From Sporosarcina pasteurii (GTDB lineage Bacteria; Bacillota; Bacilli; Bacillales_A; Planococcaceae): a stretch of 64,000 nucleotides of DNA. The position numbers and the translations under genes were made by a program. Below are positions 21,953 through 29,438 of the stretch, piece after piece. Every line of letters starts with the position of its first letter. The first letter of the stretch is position 1. The notes under the pieces are model-generated. The model ran no database searches, was not told the origin of the DNA, and was given only the letters and a program-made list of their open reading frames with translations. The stretch is from assembly GCF_041295575.1 (NCBI RefSeq), contig NZ_CP160452.1, positions 434,001 through 498,000 of the forward strand, written 5' to 3'.

Positions 21953-23529
21953 AAGTTTAAGTTCCCTTTCTCCATTTCTTCTATTAGTGCACGAAGACGA
22001 CGATTCTTTTCTCGAACTGTGTCGATATATTGATTCCAGAAGTCGTGTTTACCAGATTTTTTAGAACCAGCTTTCATCTTTCTAAATACATTGACGGCTC
22101 TTCGATAACTTTGTCGATTACGTTCTTCAATAAAATTCATTGCATATAAGTGTAGAAGCGGAAGAATTGCTGCTGGGTTCTTTTTTAAAGCAATGTTTAA
22201 ACCGCCAGCCTCCGCTATTTCATAAGGAACGCGGTATCTGTGCATTAACGCTGCCCACTCTTCAAAACGTTCTCGTTCCACGAGGAAATCAGTGTATACG
22301 TCAACGCCAATTTCACCGTAATAAGAAAACATTTTTTCACGTACATCTTCAGGGAAGTGAGCTGCTTCAAACAATCCATCAATTCTTCTGACGAAATGAG
22401 CACGCTGTGAACGCGTGACGGATTGCATTAAATAATCGTGAATAAATGGTAACAGTGCTTGCATAATGATCGCTAAAGCATCGACATCATCTTCGTAATC
22501 AGCGACATCCGCTAGAGGAAGCCACTCTGAGAAATTATCGAGTGTAACAAACTCATTGACTGTTTCTAATTTGTCATACTGGCCTTCGATAATATAGAAG
22601 AAGGCAAGTAAAGGATAAATGGTTTGTGCATCCGATTTTTCAAGGATTGTTTGTTCTTCTTCACGCATCGATTTTTGCGAAAATAAACGTTGCCAAAACG
22701 TCCGATATAACCGGAAACGTTCTTCATACAGTCCCGGTTGTTCAAGTGTTAAAGTACGTACCATTTTTTTAAGTTCATCGTAAAATGGATCCGTTTCAAA
22801 TAGTCGCGGTTTAGAGGAAATTGATGTAACAGCATCATCGATTTTCCCGAACTGTTCAGTTAACCAATTTTTAACATACCACTTTCCGTAAGAAAATGAA
22901 TTCGCATTTTCACCAAGGTGATAGTGAATATATGGCCATGCCGCTTCAAGGGCATGTAATCTATAATAAATGTCAAAAAGTGGTTTCCATTCCCATTCAA
23001 AAGGATAAAGTGGTGAAGCTTTTTGTTCAATTAATGAAAATTTATGGATAAAGACCGCTGGATTTTCATTTAACCCGATAATACGAATCGGATTCATCAG
23101 TTGTGCAAGCGTGTCATTCCAAGCGCTTGGCGTGCGGTCAGCCACTTTTAATGCCATTTGCTCTGTTTCCATACGTCTCCATTCACCCGTCCAATCTGTT
23201 AAAGAATGAAATTGTAAATATAAATGAAAAATAACGGCTACGCGGTGGGCGCACCATCCAGGTTGATTACAGGAACAGTTTACATCTTTTTTATCGAATG
23301 ATAAACGCACTGTAAATTCATCAACGCCCTGTATCGTTGCGATCACCATTCGATTAGCGGAATCGTATAAATAGGAATCAGCCGCTCCTCGTCGAACAAG
23401 GGTGATGGCCATTTGAACTACTTGCGCTTCATCTTTTATGTTCGGGCGCAATGAATGCTTGATTTCATTCATGAATTCCATTAGTTCATTTTCATGCATA
23501 TAAGAAACTCGTTCTACGGTCATGTGCAC
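21949..23529 (-). CDS. ywqB: SWIM zinc-finger protein (YwqB-like)
   Basis: This 526-aa protein has the SWIM motif CxCx5CxH, seen as CSCNQPGWCAH (Cys85, Cys87, Cys93, His95). SWIM domains bind zinc and are often found with SNF2 ATPases. The rest is helical and contains no catalytic motif I recognise. It is the first gene of a two-gene operon, overlapping the helicase start by four bases (ATGA). The start ATG follows AAGGAGTGTGAGC; a second ATG two codons later is possible. Confidence 0.88.
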   Translation of the reverse strand: MHMTVERVSYMHENELMEFMNEIKHSLRPNIKDEAQVVQMAITLVRRGAADSYLYDSANRMVIATIQGVDEFTVRLSFDKKDVNCSCNQPGWCAHRVAVIFHLYLQFHSLTDWTGEWRRMETEQMALKVADRTPSAWNDTLAQLMNPIRIIGLNENPAVFIHKFSLIEQKASPLYPFEWEWKPLFDIYYRLHALEAAWPYIHYHLGENANSFSYGKWYVKNWLTEQFGKIDDAVTSISSKPRLFETDPFYDELKKMVRTLTLEQPGLYEERFRLYRTFWQRLFSQKSMREEEQTILEKSDAQTIYPLLAFFYIIEGQYDKLETVNEFVTLDNFSEWLPLADVADYEDDVDALAIIMQALLPFIHDYLMQSVTRSQRAHFVRRIDGLFEAAHFPEDVREKMFSYYGEIGVDVYTDFLVERERFEEWAALMHRYRVPYEIAEAGGLNIALKKNPAAILPLLHLYAMNFIEERNRQSYRRAVNVFRKMKAGSKKSGKHDFWNQYIDTVREKNRRLRALIEEMEKGNLNL

Positions 23530-23678
23530 ATGCTCACACTCCTTAAAAAAGCATTCCTTTTAGTATACCGCTTTTGGCGGTATTACGTAAGTAATTAAAT
23601 CGATTTCAGTTTTTGAATGCATAGGAAGGAATATGAAAGATTGCTATGGTATGTGAGCCAGTTGCTGGGAACGATGTT

Positions 23679-23815
23679 GATTTCCGTTCCGGGCGGACGC
23701 TTTCCGTGGGGCGGGCGGTGAGCCTCCTCGGTCGCTTTGCTCCACTGCGGGGTCTCACCTGTCCCGCTAATCCCACAGGAGTCGCCGCCCTCCACTCCAA
23801 TCAACCAAAATATCT
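23679..23815. repeat. Modular dispersed repeat element, copy 3 (short core)
   Basis: This 137-base element has the same outer modules as copies 1 and 2: GATTTCCGTTCCGGGCGGAC through GTGGGGCGGGCGGTGAGCC at the left, and CTAATCCCACAGGAGTCGCC through CCACTCCAATCAAC at the right. The core is different (TCCTCGGTCGCTTTGCTCCA, then GCGGGGTCTCACC). Its left end reads GTTGATT and its right end AATCAAC, so the element has short matching inverted termini. It lies in the 479-base gap between the SWIM gene and the IDEAL gene; no gene is supported there. Confidence 0.88.
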
Positions 23816-24008
23816 CTACACACAATGATTGATGTGATAGTAAATAGTTTTTGTACATCATGTTCATTAATTGGGATTAGCAAAAGTAACCTTAATGCAG
23901 GAGTTTAGCTATAGAATTTGCTAAATAGTAAAAAATAATTCACATTTTATAGACTTATATGATAGAATGATAGTAATAATCAGAATCTTCATCTTGAGGA
24001 GGGATTAA

Positions 24009-24464
24009 ATGCTTTCAGTTCAAAGGATGACGCCATTTTTCACTAAACAAGAAGATTTTCGGTTACGGTTAGTGTTTGCTTATCAGTACTTTTCTATTAT
24101 TAAAGGAGGGGAAGTATTTCAATTTGTACCGACAGAAGGTAAAGAAATTGTGATTAATTTAAAAAGCTTACAAGTAGAAAATCTCGGTGAAATTTTTGTA
24201 TTCCAACGAGGAAGCCGATTCCTGCGTTTACCACTGTATCAGTTGTTACTCATCTCAGATTTGCACATACACTTAAACACGATATTAGAAGGGCATGTGA
24301 ATCCAAACAAAGATACGAATGTGTCGGAAGATGTCATCATTGAGTCAGAGCATATTATAGCCACCTTAGAAAATGAGAACCGTATTCGGATGATTGACTA
24401 CGCACTAGAAACGGACGATTTATCATTATTTCATAAACTCACGGAAGGACTGCAAGAAATTTGA
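24009..24464 (+). CDS. IDEAL-domain protein
   Basis: This 151-aa protein ends in the IDEAL motif region RMIDYALETDDLSLFHKLTE, a short helical domain found in several small Bacillales proteins and thought to mediate protein interactions. The N-terminal about 110 residues alternate predicted strands (EVFQFVPTEGKEIVINLKSL) and match nothing I recognise. It is preceded by GAGGAGGGATTAA and followed by a strong terminator, so it is probably monocistronic. Confidence 0.7.
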   Translation: MLSVQRMTPFFTKQEDFRLRLVFAYQYFSIIKGGEVFQFVPTEGKEIVINLKSLQVENLGEIFVFQRGSRFLRLPLYQLLLISDLHIHLNTILEGHVNPNKDTNVSEDVIIESEHIIATLENENRIRMIDYALETDDLSLFHKLTEGLQEI

Positions 24465-24476
24465 ATAGCGGATTAT

Positions 24477-24517
24477 AAAAACACCTATCGTAATATATAG
24501 TCGATAGGTGTTTTTTT
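24477..24517 (+). terminator. Terminator after the IDEAL gene
   Basis: Stem AACACCTATCG / CGATAGGTGTT with an 11-base loop and seven T residues. An A-run at its left side means it may also stop minus-strand transcripts. Confidence 0.9.
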
Positions 24518-24544
24518 GTTGCCGCGAGTTTGCTTGTATAGGTG

Positions 24545-24649
24545 CTACATACTTATGAAAAATTGCAAAAAGACAATGAAAATAGTGGATCCTGTTAATC
24601 CAAAAATTACATCTTTCCAGTTGAGTTCGTATGTTTCGTTGTCTTTCAT
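24545..24649 (-). CDS. 34-aa single-span membrane peptide
   Basis: A very short minus-strand ORF encodes a hydrophilic head (MKDNETYELNWKD) and one transmembrane helix (VIFGLTGSTIFIVFLQFFIS). AAAGGGG lies nine bases before the ATG and the convergent terminator at 24477-24517 can serve it. The charge and hydrophobicity pattern is that of small bacterial membrane proteins. No homologue was recognised. Confidence 0.45.
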   Translation of the reverse strand: MKDNETYELNWKDVIFGLTGSTIFIVFLQFFISM

Positions 24650-24797
24650 AAAAATTCGCCCCTTTGTCGATTTCCCGGGAAATGAAGATGAATATGTCCC
24701 AAGAATATAGTTCTAGTAGTAGGATGACCAAAATATGCAATGTTTAAACTTAAAAAAGATAGATAGCAGCTAAAGTATCTCCATTTCTAATAGAAGG

Positions 24798-24825
24798 TTA
24801 CAATACGTCAAATATTTGGTAAAAT
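24798..24825 (+). promoter_or_regulatory. Candidate promoter of the Yip1/HlyD pair
   Basis: TTACAA (24798-24803), 16 bases, then TAAAAT (24820-24825). If used, transcription starts around 24832, which argues against the TTG at 24816 as the start codon of the following gene. Confidence 0.4.
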
Positions 24826-24833
24826 TAAGAAAC

Positions 24834-25580
24834 ATGGGTGTTGTAAAATCAATAAAGTATAGAATGATAGGAATGATTTCGGATATGTTCTTTAATTTTA
24901 CATTTCGACACTTTTTAACGAACCCACGCCAGTTAGCGATTGAATTAGATCATTCAACGATGAGAGGGTTTTGGAAACGAGTTCTAGTTGTCTTTTTAGC
25001 AAGCGTGTTGTTATTTAGCCTTCGTAGTTTATGGGGAGTCAACACGGAACGTTTAACGCCTTTACTCACAACGATGTCGACAGCAGATTATACGCTGGCC
25101 CGATATGCGTCACTTTTCGGTTCAATGCTTTGGTCATTCGTGTACGTAGCATTTCATTTATTTGGTGTAGCTTATCTGCTAAGTTTTATTTTTGGCATAT
25201 CGTTCAGAAAGCTTTTACCGATGCAACTTTTAATGACAAGTTTATTGCTTCTTGAAAAAGGATTAATCTTGCTAGTCTTTTATATGACTGGGACGGCTAC
25301 ATATGTTTCATTTCTATCATTTGGTCCATTGGCAGCTACATTTTTAGAATTACCTTTTACTATTTTCTTTTTTAATCAATTGACGCTTACTACAGTGATA
25401 ATTATTGGATACCAGTATCATTTTATTCAAACGTCAGCGAACATGGCGAAGAAGATGCGTTTGTTATTCGTATTGATAGGCATCCATATCTTTATGGCGA
25501 TTTTCACGGCAAGTATTGGACTTATACCCATTGAAGATTTGTTTAATCATCTAATTGGAGGGGGTGTAGTCCATGATTAA
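24834..25580 (+). CDS. Yip1/YknW-like polytopic membrane protein
   Basis: This integral membrane protein of about 248 aa has five hydrophobic spans, for example VLVVFLASVLLFSLRSLWG, LFGVAYLLSFIFGIS and LFVLIGIHIFMAIFTASIGL. The layout (short cytoplasmic head containing FRHFLTNPRQLAIELDH, then about five helices) resembles Yip1-domain proteins such as B. subtilis YknW, a partner of the YknXYZ exporter. It overlaps the next gene, an HlyD/YknX-like adaptor, by eight bases. The start is uncertain (ATG 24834 or 24864), since no strong ribosome binding site is visible. Confidence 0.6.
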   Translation: MGVVKSIKYRMIGMISDMFFNFTFRHFLTNPRQLAIELDHSTMRGFWKRVLVVFLASVLLFSLRSLWGVNTERLTPLLTTMSTADYTLARYASLFGSMLWSFVYVAFHLFGVAYLLSFIFGISFRKLLPMQLLMTSLLLLEKGLILLVFYMTGTATYVSFLSFGPLAATFLELPFTIFFFNQLTLTTVIIIGYQYHFIQTSANMAKKMRLLFVLIGIHIFMAIFTASIGLIPIEDLFNHLIGGGVVHD

Positions 25581-26871
25581 GTTTAGAAATATCGCCATAG
25601 CGCTTGCGGTGAGTGCTTTTTTGGCGACGAACTTCTATTTACTTTATAGCGAGAAAAGTGTCATACCAAAATTACTCTATGTAAAAGAATATGAACGTAT
25701 GACAACGAAAGACTATGAAGAAAAATTATTTAAAGAAACTTTAGTAGCCCCGTTGGAAACCCATACGGTGTATGTGAATGATGAAGATGCTGTTGAACTT
25801 TGGTTGGTTATGGAGGGAGACAGTGTTGCAGTTGGACAAGAACTTGCCTTGTTAAACACGGATCGTGCGGACGGGGAGCGAGATTTATGGGAAACAGAGC
25901 GTGCTGTACTACTTCAACAAGAACGAGAGTTGCAAGGCATGATAGATGAACTTGCTTCAATGCGTGCTAATGCGACCTCGAATAATGCTTCCAACGTGGA
26001 CAGAAATGAAAATGTAACTGAAGTTGAAGGGAGAACAACAATTGAACTCGGTTTAAATATAGGGTTTGTTGTTGATGTTACCCAAGAAGGCGCATATAGC
26101 CAAGCGATTGCAGCGATTGAACAACAATTGACGGATGTTTCGCGTCAACTTGCTGTAGTCGAAGCACAGTTGGCACAAGATGACTCAAGACCCGCACTTA
26201 TTAGTCCTGTAACAGGAACAGTTTCTAAAGTAACGCGACACGGTACCTCATTGGCTGTAGATATTTATAGTCAAGAACAGGTGCTAGTCACTTATGTAAA
26301 AGACGAAGAGTGGCAGAAAGTAGAAGAGGGACAGCAAGCTCAAATACAAGGTGGCTCTTTAGGAAAGGTATTAGATGGAAATGTTTTAGCCGTTTCTAAA
26401 GTCCCTGCAAAAGAGAACAATCTATTTGAGGCATACAAGGAATTAGATAGTATTGAAGCAAGAAATCCACTAGCTTACTATGAAGTTCGTGTGTTACCGG
26501 ATGAACCACTAGAAAATATCCCATTTGCAGCGAATTTGAATGCGACGGTCACTGTAAACGACGCAACGGATGCAGTCGCGATACAGAAAGATTGGACTCG
26601 ACCATCTGAAGAAGGTGAAGTTCTAGTAACGAGACTTGAAGATAATGGTAAACCGGTAGTCATTACGGCAACGACACCTTTTGATCTAAATGGGCGTACC
26701 ATTATTACAGAAGGATTAAACTATGGGGATATCGTTATGCACGAACCCACTTTACGTCAATTTGAATACGCTCCTAAAATATTTCTTACTTTCCCGACGT
26801 ATAAGCCGAAGAAAGAAGAATGGAAAGCATATGGTTGGCGAAATTATTTGGAAGCGATGTTGATTAAATAG
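25573..26871 (+). CDS. HlyD/YknX-like efflux adaptor protein
   Basis: This 432-aa membrane-anchored protein has an N-terminal transmembrane helix (IAIALAVSAFLATNFYLLY), a biotinyl-lipoyl-like half (MEGDSVAVGQELALLNTD), a coiled-coil hairpin (residues about 105-205, rich in Gln, Glu and Leu), the second lipoyl half (RPALISPVTGTVSKVTRHG), and beta-barrel segments. That is the architecture of membrane-fusion adaptors used by MacB-type ABC exporters. The preceding gene is its likely partner. No ATPase or permease gene follows, unlike the yknWXYZ arrangement; the downstream region is a repeat array. Confidence 0.7.
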   Translation: MIKFRNIAIALAVSAFLATNFYLLYSEKSVIPKLLYVKEYERMTTKDYEEKLFKETLVAPLETHTVYVNDEDAVELWLVMEGDSVAVGQELALLNTDRADGERDLWETERAVLLQQERELQGMIDELASMRANATSNNASNVDRNENVTEVEGRTTIELGLNIGFVVDVTQEGAYSQAIAAIEQQLTDVSRQLAVVEAQLAQDDSRPALISPVTGTVSKVTRHGTSLAVDIYSQEQVLVTYVKDEEWQKVEEGQQAQIQGGSLGKVLDGNVLAVSKVPAKENNLFEAYKELDSIEARNPLAYYEVRVLPDEPLENIPFAANLNATVTVNDATDAVAIQKDWTRPSEEGEVLVTRLEDNGKPVVITATTPFDLNGRTIITEGLNYGDIVMHEPTLRQFEYAPKIFLTFPTYKPKKEEWKAYGWRNYLEAMLIK

Positions 26872-26941
26872 TTGTAATTAGAGAATACAAGCTGCTTGAA
26901 ATAGCGGACTGCCTATTTTGAGTGGCTTTTTTGGTTGTGGG

Positions 26942-27136
26942 GAATTCGGTTGTGTTTGAGAGGAATTGGAGTGCTCTGTCGCGTAATTCATTAGCATTTG
27001 CGAGGAATTCAGAGTGCATTCGGCGTGATTCGTTGATTGCGGGGAGTTCAGTATTGGTTATGAGGGGTTCGGGTGCTCTGTGGCGTAGTTCGTTCATTGA
27101 AGGGAGTTCGCTAGTGATTAAGAGGTGTTCAAGTGC
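26942..27136. repeat. Tandem array of 21/18-bp units, AATTC/GTTC-headed
   Basis: Ten headings of the form (A/G)TT(C/G) fall at 26944, 26965, 26986, 27007, 27028, 27046, 27067, 27088, 27106 and 27127, so spacings are 21, 21, 21, 21, 18, 21, 21, 18 and 21. The later part forms a 60-bp higher-order repeat: GTGCTCTGTGGCGTAGTTCG (27073) follows the related GTGCATTCGGCGTGATTCG at 27014. Individual units are diverged. All spacings are multiples of three, so long open frames appear by chance on both strands. Confidence 0.85.
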
Positions 27137-27324
27137 CCAGAATCGTAAATTTCAAGTAAACCTTCCACGCCATCCAAGGATTATGGGGACTTTGTTCCAA
27201 TCTATCCGCTTTATTCCTAATATACATGTTTATTCCTATGAAAAAAGTCTTGAAACTAGGACTAAACTCTATGAAATTGGGTAAACTAATTATTAGACTT
27301 GCAACTAAACTAGGAGGTGCTGTC

Positions 27325-27927
27325 ATGGTATTTACAGCAGAGCAGCTGTTAAAGGAAAACCGACGTCGGACTCGAAGCGTAAGAAGTACGTCAATGGGTA
27401 TTCGAAAATATAAAATGGCTAGACAAATTCCGGAAGATTATATTGTACTAGATTTTGAAACGACTGGGCCAAGACCTGGTGCGGATAGAATTATACAAAT
27501 CGGTGCGATTAAATATATCAATAACGAAAAGACAGAAGTTTATTATACATTGATTAATCCTCGTAGATATATCCCCCATGATGTGACAAAGCGTACGACG
27601 ATCACAAACTACTTGGTAGAAGATGCACCATTTATCGAGGATAAAATAAATGAATTAATTGATTTTATAGAAGGGTTACCAATTGTCACTCATAACGCTT
27701 CGCTGCATATGAATTTTTTATATGCGATTGAACATATGGAGGGCGTTGAAATTCCAGCTTTCAAGGTGATTGACACAGCGCGATTGGCAAGAAAAAGCCT
27801 CTCGGGATTTACGCATCAAAAACTTGAGCAATTAACAACGTACTTACAGTTAGAATACGAAGCGCAAGATACGATTAGTAACTGCGAAGCCATTCATAAC
27901 ATCTATCAACTTTGTACAACCAAATGA
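27325..27927 (+). CDS. DnaQ-fold exonuclease-like protein with altered active site
   Basis: This 200-aa protein resembles DEDDh 3'-5' exonucleases (PolC/epsilon-type). Motif Exo I is intact (LDFETTG, Asp and Glu present) and is followed by IIQIGAIKY. Exo II, normally HNAxFD, reads THNASLHMNFL, so the Asp is His. Exo III, normally HxxxxD, reads YEAQDTISNCEA, so His is Gln and Asp is Asn. Three of five expected DEDDh residues are therefore replaced; catalysis is unlikely while fold and nucleic-acid binding may remain. ATG 27325 follows AGGAGGTGCTG; the frame is open further upstream but without family similarity. Confidence 0.75.
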   Translation: MVFTAEQLLKENRRRTRSVRSTSMGIRKYKMARQIPEDYIVLDFETTGPRPGADRIIQIGAIKYINNEKTEVYYTLINPRRYIPHDVTKRTTITNYLVEDAPFIEDKINELIDFIEGLPIVTHNASLHMNFLYAIEHMEGVEIPAFKVIDTARLARKSLSGFTHQKLEQLTTYLQLEYEAQDTISNCEAIHNIYQLCTTK

Positions 27928-27940
27928 AAAGAATGATGGG

Positions 27941-27971
27941 AAGCGTCCTAGTAAAATAGGGCGCTTTTTTC
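27941..27971 (+). terminator. Terminator after the exonuclease-like gene
   Basis: Stem AAGCGTCCTA / TAGGGCGCTT with a 6-base loop and a T-run. Confidence 0.85.
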
Positions 27972-28031
27972 TGTGCAGGATAACACTTCGATTCCCTAAA
28001 TAGTTTAATATTCTGTATAATGAAATGAATA

Positions 28032-28125
28032 GGTGCATGGGTGCCAGTCACCGAAACATTCACGTTAAATGAAATAGTCGTGAATGTTCAAACAAACATG
28101 TTTGTTTAGGGGCCAGGCACCAAAG
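28032..28125. repeat. GGTGCC...GGCACC-type dispersed repeat
   Basis: The segment runs from GGTGCATGGGTGCCAGTCACC to GGGGCCAGGCACC. Inside lie two further inverted repeats: ATTCACG / CGTGAAT around 28058-28086 and the palindrome AAACAAACATGTTTGTTT near 28092-28109. Similar GGTGCC(T/A)GGCACC-bounded sequences are, from general knowledge, common between genes in Bacillales. Only one copy is in this window. Confidence 0.6.
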
Positions 28126-28139
28126 AATGGAGGGGGGAA

Positions 28140-29429
28140 ATGAAGCGATTATCAGCATCGGTCACTGTACTGGCAGGTTTTCAATGGTTGTTTTTTATGT
28201 TTGCAAACACGGTCGTCATCCCGATTTCGATAGGTGGCGCTTTTCAATTAGAGCAAGTTGAAATCGTTTCGGCGATTCAGCGATCGTTTATATTTACGGG
28301 GATTGCTTGTTTATTGCAAGGATTTTTCGGTCATCGTTTAGCTTTGATGGAAGGGCAATCCGGTTTATGGTGGGGCGTGATTTTAAGTTTAGCGGGAACG
28401 GCTAGTGCAATGAATTTGGATTTATTGACCGTAGGCGGAAGTATCGCGGTGGGCGTTATTATCTCCGGGGTCCTTGTTGCGCTGTTCGGACTTTTAGGGA
28501 TGGGCGAGCTGTTAAAAAAATGGTTCACGCCGGTTGTCATGTTTGTGTTTTTATTATTACTAGCGAATCAACTCATTACCATTTTCTTAAAAGGAATGGT
28601 CGGTTTAAATACAGGCGACACCATCGATGGGAAGCTTGCGGTATTTTCATTCCTACTTGCGGCATTTACGATTCTCATTCATGTCAAAGGAACAGGCGTT
28701 ATAAGTAGCTTAAATTTATTAATCGGTATGATGGTCGGATGGATTTTAGCCGTTCAATTATTTCCTCAAGAAGCAACGGAAACGATTTTAACGACGCCGC
28801 TTCTGACTTGGTTTCCTTGGGGGCAACCAGCGTTTGAGTGGGGGATCATCATTACGGTTGTCATTACTGGTTTATTAAATACGACGAATACCATCGCGAC
28901 GTTAAAAGGTGCGGAGGATATTTTCGAAAAAGAAACAACCACGAAACAATATCGCGCTTCCTTTTTTATAACTGGATCTTTATCGGCTGTGACGGGCGCA
29001 ATCGGACTCGTGCCAAATGCGCCATATGCATCGTCATTAGGTTTTTTGCAATCAACAGGAATCCGTGAACGCGCACCATTTATTCTCGGTTCACTCTTAT
29101 TTGTTTTACTTGGGCTGGTGCCGACATTCAGTGCTTTTTTCTCAACGATTCCACATAGCGTCGGCAATACGGTATTATTCGTTGCTTATATACAATTATT
29201 TAGGTCAGCGCTTCGAAATATTGAAGGGCTCACATTCGAACCGAAAACCGTTTATCGAATCGCACTGCCTTCGTTACTCGGATTGTCGATTATGACGCTG
29301 CCGCCAGTTGCGTTTCAAACGTTGCCAGAACTGGTACGGCCGATTCTTTCAAATGGCATGCTTGTTGGAATTATCGGGGCTTTGTTGATGGAATTAATTT
29401 TTCACGTTCATAGAAATCATTTTACATAA
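28140..29429 (+). CDS. NCS2-family nucleobase permease
   Basis: This 429-aa polytopic protein of the xanthine/uracil permease family has about 12-14 hydrophobic segments. Family-like blocks are GFQWLFFMFANTVVIPISIG at the start, GLWWGVILSLAGTASAMN, and the sequence ITVVITGLLNTTNTIATLKG near the substrate/ion site. Members import purines or pyrimidines with H+ or Na+. The substrate cannot be told from sequence; it resembles YwdJ-like proteins. GGAGGGGGGAA precedes the ATG. ggt follows after nine bases, so the two are likely co-transcribed. Confidence 0.8.
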   Translation: MKRLSASVTVLAGFQWLFFMFANTVVIPISIGGAFQLEQVEIVSAIQRSFIFTGIACLLQGFFGHRLALMEGQSGLWWGVILSLAGTASAMNLDLLTVGGSIAVGVIISGVLVALFGLLGMGELLKKWFTPVVMFVFLLLLANQLITIFLKGMVGLNTGDTIDGKLAVFSFLLAAFTILIHVKGTGVISSLNLLIGMMVGWILAVQLFPQEATETILTTPLLTWFPWGQPAFEWGIIITVVITGLLNTTNTIATLKGAEDIFEKETTTKQYRASFFITGSLSAVTGAIGLVPNAPYASSLGFLQSTGIRERAPFILGSLLFVLLGLVPTFSAFFSTIPHSVGNTVLFVAYIQLFRSALRNIEGLTFEPKTVYRIALPSLLGLSIMTLPPVAFQTLPELVRPILSNGMLVGIIGALLMELIFHVHRNHFT

Positions 29430-29438
29430 AAGGGGATT

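Noticed and set aside
23595..23867. Minus- and plus-strand ORFs in copy 3 of the modular repeat
   Set aside because: They coincide with the G+C-rich repeat and recur in similar form in copies 1 and 2, so they reflect repeat composition, not genes.
24426..24740. 104-codon minus-strand ORF after the IDEAL gene
   Set aside because: It overlaps the IDEAL gene's end and a terminator, and lacks a ribosome binding site. The 34-aa ORF in another frame fits better.
26864..27284. Open frames on both strands across the 21/18-bp array
   Set aside because: Unit lengths are multiples of three, so stop-free frames arise from the repeat itself; no start signals or homology.
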